Below are positions 34,413 through 45,600 of a stretch of 64,000 nucleotides of DNA, one piece after another. This DNA is from Bacteroidales bacterium. GTDB taxonomy: Bacteria; Bacteroidota; Bacteroidia; Bacteroidales; F082. The notes beneath the pieces were generated by a model. It was not told the DNA's origin and made no database searches. It was given only the letters and a program-made list of their open reading frames with translations. The stretch is taken from the NCBI GenBank assembly GCA_030690365.1, contig JAUYGX010000125.1:1-64000 (forward strand), written 5' to 3'. The translations under genes were made by a program, and so were the position numbers. Position 1 is the first letter of the stretch. The number at the start of each line of letters is the position of its first letter.

Positions 34413-37070
34413 TTGATACAACTCAGTAAATATCAACGAATCTTGGTGGTAACGGGTGCAGTTCTGCTCCTGTTGGGAAGTGCATGCTCTACCAGGAAAA
34501 ATACATTTACACGAAGGGCTTATCACAGCCTTACCACCCACTACAATGTTTACTGGAATGGAATGATGAGCGTTGAGGAGGGTGCGACCGATTTGGCCAA
34601 CTCCGTCAAAGAGAATTACGATCATGTATTAAGGGTATATAATTACGGAACAAAGCAGGATGCTCTTGCTCTTAATCAAAAAATGGATCGCGCCATTAAA
34701 AAAGCTTCCATCGGAATTCAGCGGCACAGCATGTATTTTGGTGGAAAGGAGCTCAATAAGTGGGTTAAGGAAAGTTATTTTATGATGGGCCAGGCCCATT
34801 TTTATAAACAGGACTACACCAGTGCACGCCGGGTGTTTGATTATGTGGCTAAAGAATATACCAAATCGCCCATTCAATACGAAGCCTTGTTGTGGCTGGC
34901 CAAAACCTATGTCCAAACCGAACGGTACGAAAAAGCTGAGGCTACCCTAAACTTGTTGCAAAGTAAATCAGAGGAATCCAATTTTCCTCTCAGCGTTAAA
35001 AAGGCTATTCCATTGGTTTACGCAGACTATAATATCGCCAGCGGTAATTACGATCAGGCTTATACTTATCTGCAAAGAGGCCTTGAATTAAACAACAACA
35101 AACAACTGGTCACACGGATTGATTTTATTCTGGGCCAGGTCAGCCAGAGTGATAAGAGCTATGCCAAGGCTACGGAATATTTTGAAAAAGTAGTAAAACG
35201 CAATCCTCCCTTTGAGATGGCTTTCAGGGCAAAAATGAATTTGGCCCAATGTTATGATGAGGGTTCCGGCGACAGCAAGTATATTAATAAGGTATTAGCG
35301 AAGATGGCCAAAGAATCCAAGAACAAAGAATACCTCGATCAAATATACTATGCCATGGCCCAGGTGGCTGAAAAAGACGGGCAGGATACCTTAGTAACCT
35401 ATTATCTCCGGAAGTCGGTGAGCAGCAGTGTTAACAACAATATGCAAAAATCGACCTCTGCCCTCAAGCTTGCGGACTTGTATTTTACTAAAAGCCAATA
35501 CATGGATGCCCAAGCATATTATGACACCGCAGTTTCCTCGCTGCCTAAAGAATTTCCTGATTATGACCAGATTAAGGCTAAGGCAGAAGTACTCACCGGC
35601 ATTGTTGCGCAGATTCAGGTAATTCATCACCAGGACAGTCTTCAATATCTGGCCGCACTCGATACAACAAAACTATATGCTATTGTTGATAAATTAATAG
35701 CAGAGTATGTAAAGGAAGAACAACGACTGGCAGATGAGAAAGCAGATCTTGAAATCAATGAGACAAACCAAATTTTTGCCAATGTTAACAACAAGCAAAA
35801 CCCGAACTTAAATTCAGGTAAATGGTATTTTTATAACTCTGCTGCTTTGGGCTATGGGCGAACCGAATTTCAAAAAAAATGGGGTATGCGTAAATTGGTC
35901 GATAATTGGCGGTTAACTGATAAAAAGGCCGAAATACAGATGTCGGAAACGGAAGTAGATACCGAAAATGTGGTCGATCTAAATGATACCACGAAAGCCG
36001 TTGTTAAGGCAAACAGTCCAAGAACCAGAAATTACTATCTTGCCGATATACCACGTACATCTGAGGAGTTAGCGATTTCCGACAGCCTGATGGTAGAAGC
36101 CTATCATAGTTTGGGATTTCTGTATCTGGAAGAATTAAGAGATACCACAAGTGCTTTAACAACTTATGTTGAATTTCAGACCAAGTATCCCGATAGCAAA
36201 TATCGCCTCGAAACCTGGTATGCTTTGTATTCGATATATATGAGCAAAGGTAATACGGAGGAAGCCGATTTTTACAAAGGCCTGATTTTAGGGAGTTACC
36301 CCGAGAGCCTGTATGCCAAAGTGATTAACGATCCGGATTATTTTATAAAGCTCAGTCAGCAAAAAAATGAGGCCGCAGCCCTGTACGAAAAAACCTATGC
36401 TGCCTACACAAGTGAACAGTATTTAAGAACCATTACTTATGCTGATAAAGGAATTGAACTTTATCCCGGCGACACCTCTTTGGTCCCCAAATTTCTATAC
36501 CTAAGGGCCATGTCGCAGGGGGTGGTTGATGTTCCTGATAGTTTATACGCATCCCTTTATTACATTGCCGGAAAATACCCAAAGAGTGCTGTAGGCCCTT
36601 TAGTTCGGTCGGTGATGAATACCCTGGAACAGGAATATGGAATGGGATATGGCACAAAAACTGTCAGTATTGGGGATACAAATGTGGTGACCTTAGTACC
36701 TTATAAATACGATCGCAATGCTACACACCTGATGATGATGGTGGTGCTTTCGCCCGATGTAAACCTCAATGCACTGAAGATCAGAATTTCGGATTTCGAC
36801 AAAAAGTATTTTGATCTTAAAAAGCTCAAGGTTAAAAGCTTAATGCTTGATAAAGATCGTTCATTGGTAACCGTTGGTAATTTCGACAGTGAAGCGGAGG
36901 CAACCAATTATTTGATGGCTTTAAAAAATGATACCTATGTTACATCAGGCGTCAGCAACAATGATTTTAAGGTGTTTTCAATCTCACTCGATAATTATCC
37001 ATTATTTTATAAGGATAAAAATCTGGATGGATATGAATTGTTTTGGAAAGAAAATTATCCACAACGATAG
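34413..37070 (+). CDS. sprE: SprE/PorW: T9SS and gliding TPR lipoprotein
   Basis: An 885-residue periplasmic lipoprotein needed for type IX secretion (PorW in Porphyromonas, SprE in Flavobacterium). The signal peptide ends in the lipobox LLGSAC with Cys25; the next residues STRKNTFTRRAYHSLTTHYN and VYWNGMMSVEEG are the conserved start of the family. TPR-like helical repeats fill about residues 60-400 (FMMGQAHFYKQDYTSARRVF, LWLAKTYVQTERYEKAEATL) and continue in the C-terminal half. The start codon is TTG at 34413: an in-frame stop lies five codons upstream and the signal peptide begins at once. The bactofilin gene follows 18 bases later, so the two are likely co-transcribed. Confidence 0.85.
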   Translation: MIQLSKYQRILVVTGAVLLLLGSACSTRKNTFTRRAYHSLTTHYNVYWNGMMSVEEGATDLANSVKENYDHVLRVYNYGTKQDALALNQKMDRAIKKASIGIQRHSMYFGGKELNKWVKESYFMMGQAHFYKQDYTSARRVFDYVAKEYTKSPIQYEALLWLAKTYVQTERYEKAEATLNLLQSKSEESNFPLSVKKAIPLVYADYNIASGNYDQAYTYLQRGLELNNNKQLVTRIDFILGQVSQSDKSYAKATEYFEKVVKRNPPFEMAFRAKMNLAQCYDEGSGDSKYINKVLAKMAKESKNKEYLDQIYYAMAQVAEKDGQDTLVTYYLRKSVSSSVNNNMQKSTSALKLADLYFTKSQYMDAQAYYDTAVSSLPKEFPDYDQIKAKAEVLTGIVAQIQVIHHQDSLQYLAALDTTKLYAIVDKLIAEYVKEEQRLADEKADLEINETNQIFANVNNKQNPNLNSGKWYFYNSAALGYGRTEFQKKWGMRKLVDNWRLTDKKAEIQMSETEVDTENVVDLNDTTKAVVKANSPRTRNYYLADIPRTSEELAISDSLMVEAYHSLGFLYLEELRDTTSALTTYVEFQTKYPDSKYRLETWYALYSIYMSKGNTEEADFYKGLILGSYPESLYAKVINDPDYFIKLSQQKNEAAALYEKTYAAYTSEQYLRTITYADKGIELYPGDTSLVPKFLYLRAMSQGVVDVPDSLYASLYYIAGKYPKSAVGPLVRSVMNTLEQEYGMGYGTKTVSIGDTNVVTLVPYKYDRNATHLMMMVVLSPDVNLNALKIRISDFDKKYFDLKKLKVKSLMLDKDRSLVTVGNFDSEAEATNYLMALKNDTYVTSGVSNNDFKVFSISLDNYPLFYKDKNLDGYELFWKENYPQR

Positions 37071-37088
37071 TATTAATGAGTATAACGT

Positions 37089-37478
37089 ATGCTTAATTTG
37101 AAGAAACAAAAAGTTATTTCCAGCGAAAACCTGGTTCGAAACCATATTGCACAGGGAACCAGTATTGTTGGCGATTTAAACAGCAACGGCGATTTTAGAA
37201 TCGAAGGAAAGCTAAAAGGGACAATAACCGCAAATGGCAAGATTGTAATTGGTGAAACCGGTGAAATTGAGGGCGATATGTCCTGCCAGCTTGCTGATAT
37301 TTCAGGAAAAGTTATTGGCAATATCAAAGTGGAAGAGCTTACCATGTTAAAACAACATTCGCAGTTTGAGGGTATCATTATTACAAAACAACTAACCGTG
37401 GAACCCGGTGCCATCTTTACCGGTGAATGTCAGATGGGAAATCCTTCAAAGGAGCCGGATATTTCTAAAAAAAAGTAA
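37089..37478 (+). CDS. Bactofilin (polymer-forming cytoskeletal protein)
   Basis: A 129-residue protein with the DUF583/bactofilin beta-helix core (about residues 18-110): HIAQGTSIVGDLNSNGDFRIEGKLKGTI, then VIGETGEIEGDMSCQLADISGKVIGNI and AIFTGECQMG. The flanking tails are short and charged, as usual. Bactofilins self-assemble into filaments without nucleotide and help place cell-wall or polarity factors. It lies 18 bases after sprE and 1 base before the TTG start of atpZ, suggesting one transcript. Confidence 0.9.
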   Translation: MLNLKKQKVISSENLVRNHIAQGTSIVGDLNSNGDFRIEGKLKGTITANGKIVIGETGEIEGDMSCQLADISGKVIGNIKVEELTMLKQHSQFEGIIITKQLTVEPGAIFTGECQMGNPSKEPDISKKK

Positions 37479-37479
37479 A

Positions 37480-37698
37480 TTGAATCAAAAAAAAAATGAC
37501 AATCCTTTAAAGTTTTATGCCAAATACAGCAGTTTGGCACTCCAAATGATTGTGATGATTGTTGCAGGGGCCTTTGGCGGCAAGGCCCTGGATAATTGGC
37601 TTCAACCCGGATTTCCGGTATTTACCCTGATTCTTACAGTTGGTTCTGTCATTGGAGCCATATTATATGCCACCCGTGGATTAATCAAAAAACAATAA
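37480..37698 (+). CDS. atpZ: AtpZ/AtpI-family small membrane protein
   Basis: A 72-residue protein with two membrane helices (LALQMIVMIVAGAFGGKALDNWL, then FPVFTLILTVGSVIGAILYA), matching the AtpZ/AtpI family that aids assembly or ion supply of F1Fo ATP synthase. I place the start at TTG 37480, immediately after the bactofilin stop, giving MNQKKNDNPLKFYAKYSS; a longer frame from 37408 overlaps the bactofilin gene and adds residues of no family. In many Bacteroidota this gene and the next one head the atp operon, but no atpB follows here. Confidence 0.75.
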   Translation: MNQKKNDNPLKFYAKYSSLALQMIVMIVAGAFGGKALDNWLQPGFPVFTLILTVGSVIGAILYATRGLIKKQ

Positions 37699-37710
37699 AC
37701 CACTTCCTTT

Positions 37711-38085
37711 ATGAAATCGGAATTCCGCAAATTTCTGAAAACTATTGTCCTTGTTGTTTTGTTTACCGGAGTGGCCAGTTTCATAGTTCAAAAAGTATTT
37801 CCTAACATTTTGATTTCGAGGCACTGGCCCTGGATTTTGCTCTTTTTATTTTCCTTTACACTCTATATCTATTGGCTCTTAATCAAGCAATATAACAACA
37901 AGCTGAGTCGTTTTACCAATACATTGATGTTGGTTAATTTTGGCAAGTTATTTCTTTATACCATCCTTATTGCTGTGTATTCCTGGCTTAACAGAGACCA
38001 GGCAATCAGTTTTGCCCTCACTTTTTTTGTCTATTACATTATTATTACCTTTGTTGAGATAAAAGCACTGCTTAATCTTACGTAG
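37711..38085 (+). CDS. Small four-helix membrane protein next to atpZ
   Basis: A 124-residue protein with four predicted membrane helices (about residues 11-30, 40-60, 70-92 and 100-118; for example WPWILLFLFSFTLYIYWLLI and LTFFVYYIIITFVEIKALLNL). The size, the helix pattern and the position 12 bases after atpZ fit the unnamed gene often found between atpZ and atpB in Bacteroidota, possibly an AtpI analogue. No catalytic motif is visible. Both it and atpZ are separated here from any ATP synthase structural gene within the window. Confidence 0.6.
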   Translation: MKSEFRKFLKTIVLVVLFTGVASFIVQKVFPNILISRHWPWILLFLFSFTLYIYWLLIKQYNNKLSRFTNTLMLVNFGKLFLYTILIAVYSWLNRDQAISFALTFFVYYIIITFVEIKALLNLT

Positions 38086-38261
38086 GGTCTTTAATATCAG
38101 ATATTTCACTATCCTTGCTATCCCGTCTTTTGCAATTGATTTCATAACATATTTACGTGTTTTTATTATAAATAAGCACCCATCATTTAACTATCTCTCC
38201 AAACATGCATTTGGTTTAAAATAATTAACTATTTTTAACACCTTGTTTTAAATCGAAAAGC

Positions 38262-38720
38262 ATGGTTGTATTTGCTTCATTAGGCGACTATTTATATATA
38301 ATTATCGGTGTACTTTGGTTGGTTTTTTCTGTTTATAACAGTCAAAAAAAGAAAAACAGACGTATTGATGACACTCAAAAGTCAAAAAGCAAGTCTTTTT
38401 TAGATAAGTTGGTTGAAGAATTCAATATTGAGCCCTCCCTCGAATCGGTGCCATATGCACCCGCTGTTGAGACAAACAGAATAATTGATGAGGAGTCCGA
38501 ATACGAAGACCCAACCATTTTTTCTTATGATGATGAGGTAGAAGAAAGCAACGAAAAGGAAACTTCTGTAGTCTATAGGAAAAGAGAATTTGGGATGAGA
38601 GGATCATTAGGCGCATCCGAAGATAAAATAATTGATAAACAACTACTTAGAAGAAGGCCAGGATTTGACTTGCGAAGGGCAGTCATTTATTCAGAGATAT
38701 TAAACCGGCGCTATTTCTAA
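38262..38720 (+). CDS. Small membrane-anchored protein of unknown function
   Basis: A 152-residue protein that I do not recognise. One N-terminal membrane helix (residues about 7-24, LGDYLYIIIGVLWLVFSVY) is followed by a basic stretch (QKKKNRRID), an acidic middle (ESEYEDPTIFSYDDEVEES) and a C-terminal segment that looks conserved (FDLRRAVIYSEILNRRYF). The last motif, DLR-AVI-SEIL-R, resembles the end of small proteins often found in Bacteroidales genomes. It is about 175 bases after the previous gene and 110 bases before the TonB receptor gene, so its operon membership is unclear. Confidence 0.6.
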   Translation: MVVFASLGDYLYIIIGVLWLVFSVYNSQKKKNRRIDDTQKSKSKSFLDKLVEEFNIEPSLESVPYAPAVETNRIIDEESEYEDPTIFSYDDEVEESNEKETSVVYRKREFGMRGSLGASEDKIIDKQLLRRRPGFDLRRAVIYSEILNRRYF

Positions 38721-38829
38721 GTGATTTAAATGAAAGTTCATAAAAATACATAATTGGTTATAGTTAAATATTACTAAATTTACCGATTTTTTAAAATAAA
38801 GGAATATAGTTGAATATAAAATTGAAGGT

Positions 38830-41800
38830 ATGTTAAGAAATTTACTCCTTACATTTGGTTTAATTCTGACGACGAGCGTGATGGTTTTCGCTCAGTCGGG
38901 CGCATTACAGGGAAAAGTGATCGACAAGGAAACCAGAGAACCGATTCCGTTCGCAAATATTATACTTGAGAATCGAGGATCACAGGTGGGTGGTGCCACC
39001 TCCGACTTTGATGGGAATTATCAAATTAAACCAATTGCCCCCGGTCAGTACACCTTAAAGGCGACCTACGTAGGCTATAAGTCAGTTGAAATTCAAGAAA
39101 TGCTTATCGGTGGTGACCAAATCAGGTTTTTTGATATTGAGCTTACTTCCACTGCGGAAACTCTGGGTGAGGTTGAAATTACCACTTATGCCGTGCCATT
39201 AATTGACAAAGATCAAACCGCTTCGGGTGCCACCATTACAGCCGAGGAGATTTCAAAAATGCCTAACCGCAGTGCTGATGCCGTAGCCACTACGGTAGGG
39301 GGTGTATTTTCACAGGATGGAGAGCGTGGCAGTGTTCGTGGTGCACGTACCGATCAAACAGCTATGTATATTGATGGTATTCGTGTTATTGGGAACTCCA
39401 GCGTACCCCAATCGGCTATTGCTCAGGTGGACGTAATCCTGGGTGGTGTACCTGCCCGTTATGGGGATGCTACTTCAGGGGTAATTAACGTTACCACCAA
39501 AGGCCCGGCCCGTGAATGGGGTGCAGGAATTGAACTTGAAACATCTGAATTCCTGGATGCGTTTGGACACAACAGGGTTGGTTTCAACGTTATGGGGCCT
39601 TTAATCAAAGGCAAAAAAGAAGCTCAGTCTTCACTACTTGGATTCTTCTTAGCAGGTGATATAAACATCAATAAAGATGGACGGCCTTCAGCCACCGGAT
39701 TTTATACTGCCAATGAGGCTACACAGGCTGCTCTGGAGCAGAATCCTCTGCGTCCATCAGGAACAGGTTCGGGTACCTTTTTAAATGGAGAATATTTGAG
39801 ATTAAGCGATTTAACGCATATAAATATCGCGCCTAATACTCAGGATCAAACTTATAATTTTATCGGAAATTTAAATATTAGAACTACTGAAACCATTAAT
39901 TTAACTATAGGTGGTAGCTATTATTACAATAGTGGTTATCAATATAATTATAGGTCCACCATGCTCAACTCCGATAAAAACACGCTGCAAACAAATACCA
40001 ATTACAGAGGGTTTGTTCGCTTTACTCAGCGGTTTCCCGGTGATCCTGAAAGTACATCGAAACTAAAGAATTTCTTTTATTCGTTGCAATTTGACTATAC
40101 CAAAGACAAAGGTGAATATGGTGATGCAAATCATTGGGACGAATTATTTAAATATGGTTATATTGGTAAATTCTCTACCTATAAAAAACCCACATTTGAA
40201 TTAGGATCTGATACGGTAAACGGACAGACATACACTGATGTATATGTGTTGAATTCATGGGATTTTGATACCCTGGTTGAATGGAGTGCGCGCGATATCA
40301 ATCCCCTGGTAGCTGAATATACTTCCGATTATTATGAAATATTTAATGGTTTGCCACAAGGTAACTATGAGAATATCTCTCAGATACAGTTAGGTGGTGG
40401 TCTGCTTAACGGAGATACACCCGATCGTATTTATTCGTTGTATGATGCTCCCGGAACCAACCAGAGTGGATACGGAAAATGGAATAACGACCAGTACAAT
40501 ATGCGGTTGGATGCTTCTTTGGACATTGGAAACCACGCTATTAAATTGGGATTCCAATATGAGCAACGGGTGAATAGGTATATCAACTATGCACCTACCG
40601 GTTTCTGGAGCCTCATCCGTCAGGGAACAGGTTTAACCGATGCCCATATTATTCAGTTGGATAAGGACAATCCTGATGTAATTACCTGGGATGGACATCC
40701 TGATACCATCATGTATTATAGAAAATACGATGAGGCTTCACAGCGTACCTTCGATAAAAACCTGAGAGAACTTTTAGGCCTTCCGGTGGATGGTTTGGAC
40801 TATATTGTGATGGATTCATACGACTACAGCGATGGTACCATTGAATATTACGATAAAAACGGAAAAATTCATACGGGTAATATCAATCCTGGCGACCTGA
40901 ATGTGAGCTTATTTGCCCCGGACGAGTTGTGGAACGGTGGAGGAAATTCATCAGTCATTAATTATTCAGGATATGATTATGAGGGTAATGTGCTTTCATC
41001 GCAGCCGGCCTATGAAGATTTTTTCAATAAAACAGATGATCAGGGTGTATTTACCCGAGGCATCGGAGCTTTCCGTCCCATTTATATGGCCGGTTATATT
41101 CAGGACCAGTTTGCTTTTAAAGACCTGATTTTTAATGTGGGTGTACGTGTTGACCGTTTCGATGCAAACCAGAAGGTATTAAGCGATCCTTTCTTGCTTT
41201 ATCCTGCACATACAGTAGGCAACATCACCGAAGTGGATGGATTTCAGAATGTGAGCCAACCCGGAAATATGGGAGCCGACTACGTTGTATATGTAGATAA
41301 AGTAAAAGACCCCTCCAGAATTGTTGGTTACCGTGATGGTTATACATGGTACAATGCAAGTGGTATTGAAATTCAGGATCCTTATGTAATGGATGTGGGA
41401 AATGGCATTTCTCCGGCCCTGATTGATCCGGAACAAAGCCAGGTAAATATTAACTCTTTTAAGGATTACGATCCGCAGATCAATGTGATGCCCCGAATCT
41501 CATTTTCATTCCCTATTTCGGATGATGCTCTGTTCTTTGCACATTATGACGTCTTAACTCAACGTCCAACCAGTAACATCTTCTCTAATCCATCGAACTA
41601 TTATTTCTTTAATAATATTACAGGTAACATTAACAATCCTTCGTTAGAGCCTACAAAATCTATTGACTATGAGTTAGGGTTTACTCAGAAAGTATCCAAT
41701 TCATCTTCCATTACATTTACTACTTTTTACCGTGAGATGCGTAATATGATCCAGCTTTACAGGTTCAATGGTGCATATCCTAAAGATTACACGTCTTACA

Positions 41801-42558
41801 ATAACCTTGACTTTGGTACTGTAAAAGGGTTAACTGCTGAATATGATTTACGCAGAACCGGTAATATTAGGGTTAGAGCTTCTTATACATTGCAATTTGC
41901 CGATGCAACAGGATCTTCAACCACCACCGCCGCTTCTCTTGTTGCAGCAGGATTACCCAATTTGCGTTCAACTTTCCCGATGCCTTGGGACAGACGTCAT
42001 GCCATTAACATCGTACTTGATTATCGTTTTGGTTCAGGTAAAGATTATAATGGACCTCGTTTAGGTCGTGAAAAATCAGGAAAAGCACCAGTGGATGTAT
42101 TAAGTGATTTTGGGTTTAGTTTAACCATCAATGGTGGATCAGGAACTCCTTATAGTGCTTCCAGAAATATTATTTCTCCTTTGGCCCCTGGTACCAACCT
42201 ATTGAGAGGAACTTATGGTGGCTCAAGAAAGCCTTGGCAGTTTAGATTGGATTTAAGGGTGGATAAAGATTTCGATTTTAAAATCAATAAATCGAAAGGC
42301 GATAATGCAAAGAGGTATTTTATGAACGTTTACCTCCAGGTATTGAATTTGCTCGACACCAAAAATGTGATCAATGTATATCCTTATACAGGTAATGCAG
42401 GCGATGATGGTTATCTTACAGCTCCTGAGTGGCAACGTGAGATCAATAACCAAATCGACCCAACTTCTTTCAGAGAGTTGTATGGTATTTATGTAGACAA
42501 TCCTGAAAATTACAGTACACCACGTCAGATACGTCTTGGGCTCACTTTGAATTTCTAG
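38830..42558 (+). CDS. TonB-dependent receptor with carboxypeptidase-like N-domain
   Basis: A 1242-residue outer membrane receptor. Signal peptide (NLLLTFGLILTTSVMVFAQ), a carboxypeptidase D regulatory-like domain (about 25-105, GALQGKVIDKETREPIPFANI, then SDFDGNYQIKPIAPGQYTL), a plug domain (about 125-215, MPNRSADAVATTVGGVFSQD, then VDVILGGVPARYGDATSGVI) and a 22-strand-type barrel ending in IRLGLTLNF with the terminal Phe needed for assembly. There is no SusD-like gene beside it, so it is not a standard glycan-uptake pair. Instead it is followed by a 1468-residue secreted protein and a PorV-like barrel, suggesting a role tied to those products. Confidence 0.88.
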   Translation: MLRNLLLTFGLILTTSVMVFAQSGALQGKVIDKETREPIPFANIILENRGSQVGGATSDFDGNYQIKPIAPGQYTLKATYVGYKSVEIQEMLIGGDQIRFFDIELTSTAETLGEVEITTYAVPLIDKDQTASGATITAEEISKMPNRSADAVATTVGGVFSQDGERGSVRGARTDQTAMYIDGIRVIGNSSVPQSAIAQVDVILGGVPARYGDATSGVINVTTKGPAREWGAGIELETSEFLDAFGHNRVGFNVMGPLIKGKKEAQSSLLGFFLAGDININKDGRPSATGFYTANEATQAALEQNPLRPSGTGSGTFLNGEYLRLSDLTHINIAPNTQDQTYNFIGNLNIRTTETINLTIGGSYYYNSGYQYNYRSTMLNSDKNTLQTNTNYRGFVRFTQRFPGDPESTSKLKNFFYSLQFDYTKDKGEYGDANHWDELFKYGYIGKFSTYKKPTFELGSDTVNGQTYTDVYVLNSWDFDTLVEWSARDINPLVAEYTSDYYEIFNGLPQGNYENISQIQLGGGLLNGDTPDRIYSLYDAPGTNQSGYGKWNNDQYNMRLDASLDIGNHAIKLGFQYEQRVNRYINYAPTGFWSLIRQGTGLTDAHIIQLDKDNPDVITWDGHPDTIMYYRKYDEASQRTFDKNLRELLGLPVDGLDYIVMDSYDYSDGTIEYYDKNGKIHTGNINPGDLNVSLFAPDELWNGGGNSSVINYSGYDYEGNVLSSQPAYEDFFNKTDDQGVFTRGIGAFRPIYMAGYIQDQFAFKDLIFNVGVRVDRFDANQKVLSDPFLLYPAHTVGNITEVDGFQNVSQPGNMGADYVVYVDKVKDPSRIVGYRDGYTWYNASGIEIQDPYVMDVGNGISPALIDPEQSQVNINSFKDYDPQINVMPRISFSFPISDDALFFAHYDVLTQRPTSNIFSNPSNYYFFNNITGNINNPSLEPTKSIDYELGFTQKVSNSSSITFTTFYREMRNMIQLYRFNGAYPKDYTSYNNLDFGTVKGLTAEYDLRRTGNIRVRASYTLQFADATGSSTTTAASLVAAGLPNLRSTFPMPWDRRHAINIVLDYRFGSGKDYNGPRLGREKSGKAPVDVLSDFGFSLTINGGSGTPYSASRNIISPLAPGTNLLRGTYGGSRKPWQFRLDLRVDKDFDFKINKSKGDNAKRYFMNVYLQVLNLLDTKNVINVYPYTGNAGDDGYLTAPEWQREINNQIDPTSFRELYGIYVDNPENYSTPRQIRLGLTLNF

Positions 42559-42611
42559 TAAATTGAGTACCTAATTGGAAAAAGAATTAAGAAAGTAAAA
42601 TTATTATCATC

Positions 42612-45600
42612 ATGAAGAATATTTCTCGACTTTTAGTGATCGTTTTCATTTTAGCCATATTCTCGAGTCAGGTACGAGCTGAAAAATTTCACTCGGATAC
42701 CAAGCAATCGGCAAACATAAAACAAACTACGGCCGGTTGTTCACCCGCCTCTGCTTACGATTGGCTTGATATTAATAACGCACGGGCCCGCATTAATACC
42801 GGAGGTGATATGTGGTGGGATCTCGATAATTTAGGCAAGTATTATATCCCCGCTGACGGTTCTGCTACTTCTTTGTTCGCAGGTGCATTGTGGATTGGTG
42901 GCCTGGATATTAACAATCAGCTGAAACTGGCCGCTCAAAGGTTCCGTCAGGTGGGGATTGATTACTGGACAGGTCCATTAACGATAGATGGAACTGCTGC
43001 CATCGACAATACTGTTTGTGCGCAGTACGACCAGTTTTTCAAAATTACACGTGCCGAAGTGGACGAATTTCTGGGGCATTGCGATCCGGTAACAGGTGCC
43101 TTTATACCCAGTGAGGATTACATTATCCCTCAATCCATATTAAATTGGCCTGCCCATGGTGATTTTTCAGCCGGACAAAGCTATTATTTAGCTCCTTTTT
43201 ATGATGTTTTAGGAGATGGTGAGTACGATCCTTTTTCGGGAGATTATCCATACTACGACATAAGTAATGCTCTTTGTCACACAAAGATTCCTACAAAAGA
43301 TGAAGAAATTGAAGGTTCCATCGAAAACAGTACGCTCGCCGACCAGGTAATCAAAGGCGACCAAACCTTGTGGTGGGTATTTAATGATAAAGGAAATATT
43401 CATACCGAAACTACTGGTTCTGCCATTGGTTTGGAAATACGGGCACAGGCCTTTGCGTTTGCCACTAATGACGTGATTAACAACATGACTTTCTATAGTT
43501 ATGAAATTATCAACCGATCAACTTTCGAATTAACGCAAACTTACTTTTCTCCCTGGGTAGATACCGACCTTGGTTTTGCTAAAGACGACTTTGTAGGTTG
43601 TGATGTAAACCGTGGTTTGGGATACTGTTATAACGGTAAGGCTGTGGATGGTAATGGTGAAACAGAATCTTATGGTGATCAACCACCTGCAATAGGTGTC
43701 GACTTTTTTCAGGGACCCTATTTGGATCCTGATGGTTACGACAATCCATCCTATCTTGGCGACAGTTCCGTTGCTCCGACTTTCAGTGGAAGTTGTGAAA
43801 TTGTAACTCAGGACGGTACCGTACGTGACATGGTGATGATTCGTGATGGTGTACATGTACCAGTTACTACTTTGGTTCGTGCAGCCGCTATTAATGGGGT
43901 AAACTTCGGAAACGGTATTGTTGATGATGAACGTTATGGTATGCGACGTTTTGTGTTCCACAACAATGACGGAAGTGCTTTAGGCGATCCTCAGATTGCA
44001 CCTGAGTACTATAATTATCTGCGTGGTATATGGAGGGATAACACCAGGATGCAGTATGGAGGAACAGGACATATGCCGGGAGCTGGTACTGTAGGACCGG
44101 AATGTGATTTTATGTTCCCGGGCGATACCGACCCTTGTAACTGGGGTACCGCCGGTATTCCTCCGAATGGCGGATTCAATCAGGATGGTTTTTACTGGAC
44201 TGAAGAAACCGGAGACAATGGCAGTCCAAACCCCCCAGCCGACAAAAGGTTTATGCAATCAGCAGGACCGTTTACATTGAAATCAGGGGCTGTAAACTAT
44301 ATTACCGTTGGTATTCCATGGGCACGGGCTACTTCAGGTGGAGCATTTGCTTCTGTAGAATTGCTCCGGGTAGTGGATGATAAATGTCAGAAACTTTTCG
44401 ATAACTGTTTTAAGGTGATCGATGGGCCTTCTGCTCCGGATCTTTCTGCGGTAGAGTTGGATAGGAAAATAATCATGTACATTATCAATTCACCCTCTTC
44501 GAATAACTACCGTGAACTTTATCAGGAGTATGATCCCAATATCATTCAGCCCTTACCACAGGAGCCCGGTAAAGACCCGATCCGCAGCGACTCTATTTAT
44601 CGTTTTGAAGGATATCAAATATTCCAGTTATCCGGACCAACGGTTAGCGTTGATAAATTGCATGACCCGGATCAGGCCAGATTGGTAGCCCAGTTTGATA
44701 TTAAAAACGGAGTCTCCAAATTGGTCAATCTATATCAGGACGATGCAATTGGTGCTTCTTTCCCTGTTCCTGTAGTGGAAGTAGAGGGTGGAGACAATGG
44801 TATTAGTCACTCATTTGAACTTACTCAGGATGCCTTTGCCTTAGGGGATGTTAAGCTGATTAACAACAAACAGTATTACTTTATGGCACTTGCCTATGCC
44901 TATAACAACTATCTGACCTGGGCTCCCGGTCCGGTTTCTTATTTGGGACAAACAACGCCTTATCTGTCTGGGAGAAAGAATATCAAGGTGTTTACAGCCA
45001 TGCCACATAAAACTGTTAATGGTACTGTTATAAACGGCAATTATGGCGACAGTCCTCAGATAACACGTTTGGCTGGAAACGGTAACGGTGGTATGAGCAT
45101 AGATTTTACACCTGAAACAGTGGATGAAATTATGTCCAAGTCCCCAGCGGGTCCAAATAATCCATTTGGTTCACCGGATTATCCAATAGCTTATAATCCT
45201 GTATATAAGATTAATGCAGGTCCATTAGACGTTAAGATTGTAGATCCTTTAAGTGTTGTTGAATCAGAATATCTCTGGTGGACGGATACTTTGAAGCCGA
45301 CAATTATTTATAATGTAACTCGTAAGGGTGAAGTATTTGGTGATACTACTCACAAGATGGTGAGTAAGTGGACCCTGATGGATCAATCTACAGGCGAATT
45401 ATGGGAAAGTGATACCACCATTCTGCTGGATTATGAGCAGCTGATTGATGAAAGAGGTATATCTATCAATGCAAAACAACCCTTTATCCCGGGTCCCATT
45501 CCGGTAGGAGAAGTATATGTGGACAACAGCTACAAAACATCATATGATGTATTGGCGGCCAACAATGGTTTAATAAATGCCAGTATTAAATATGCCGATA

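Noticed and set aside
37408-37479. A longer atpZ frame starting inside the bactofilin gene
   Set aside because: The extra 24 residues are bactofilin codons read in another frame; the TTG at 37480 gives a normal-sized AtpZ.
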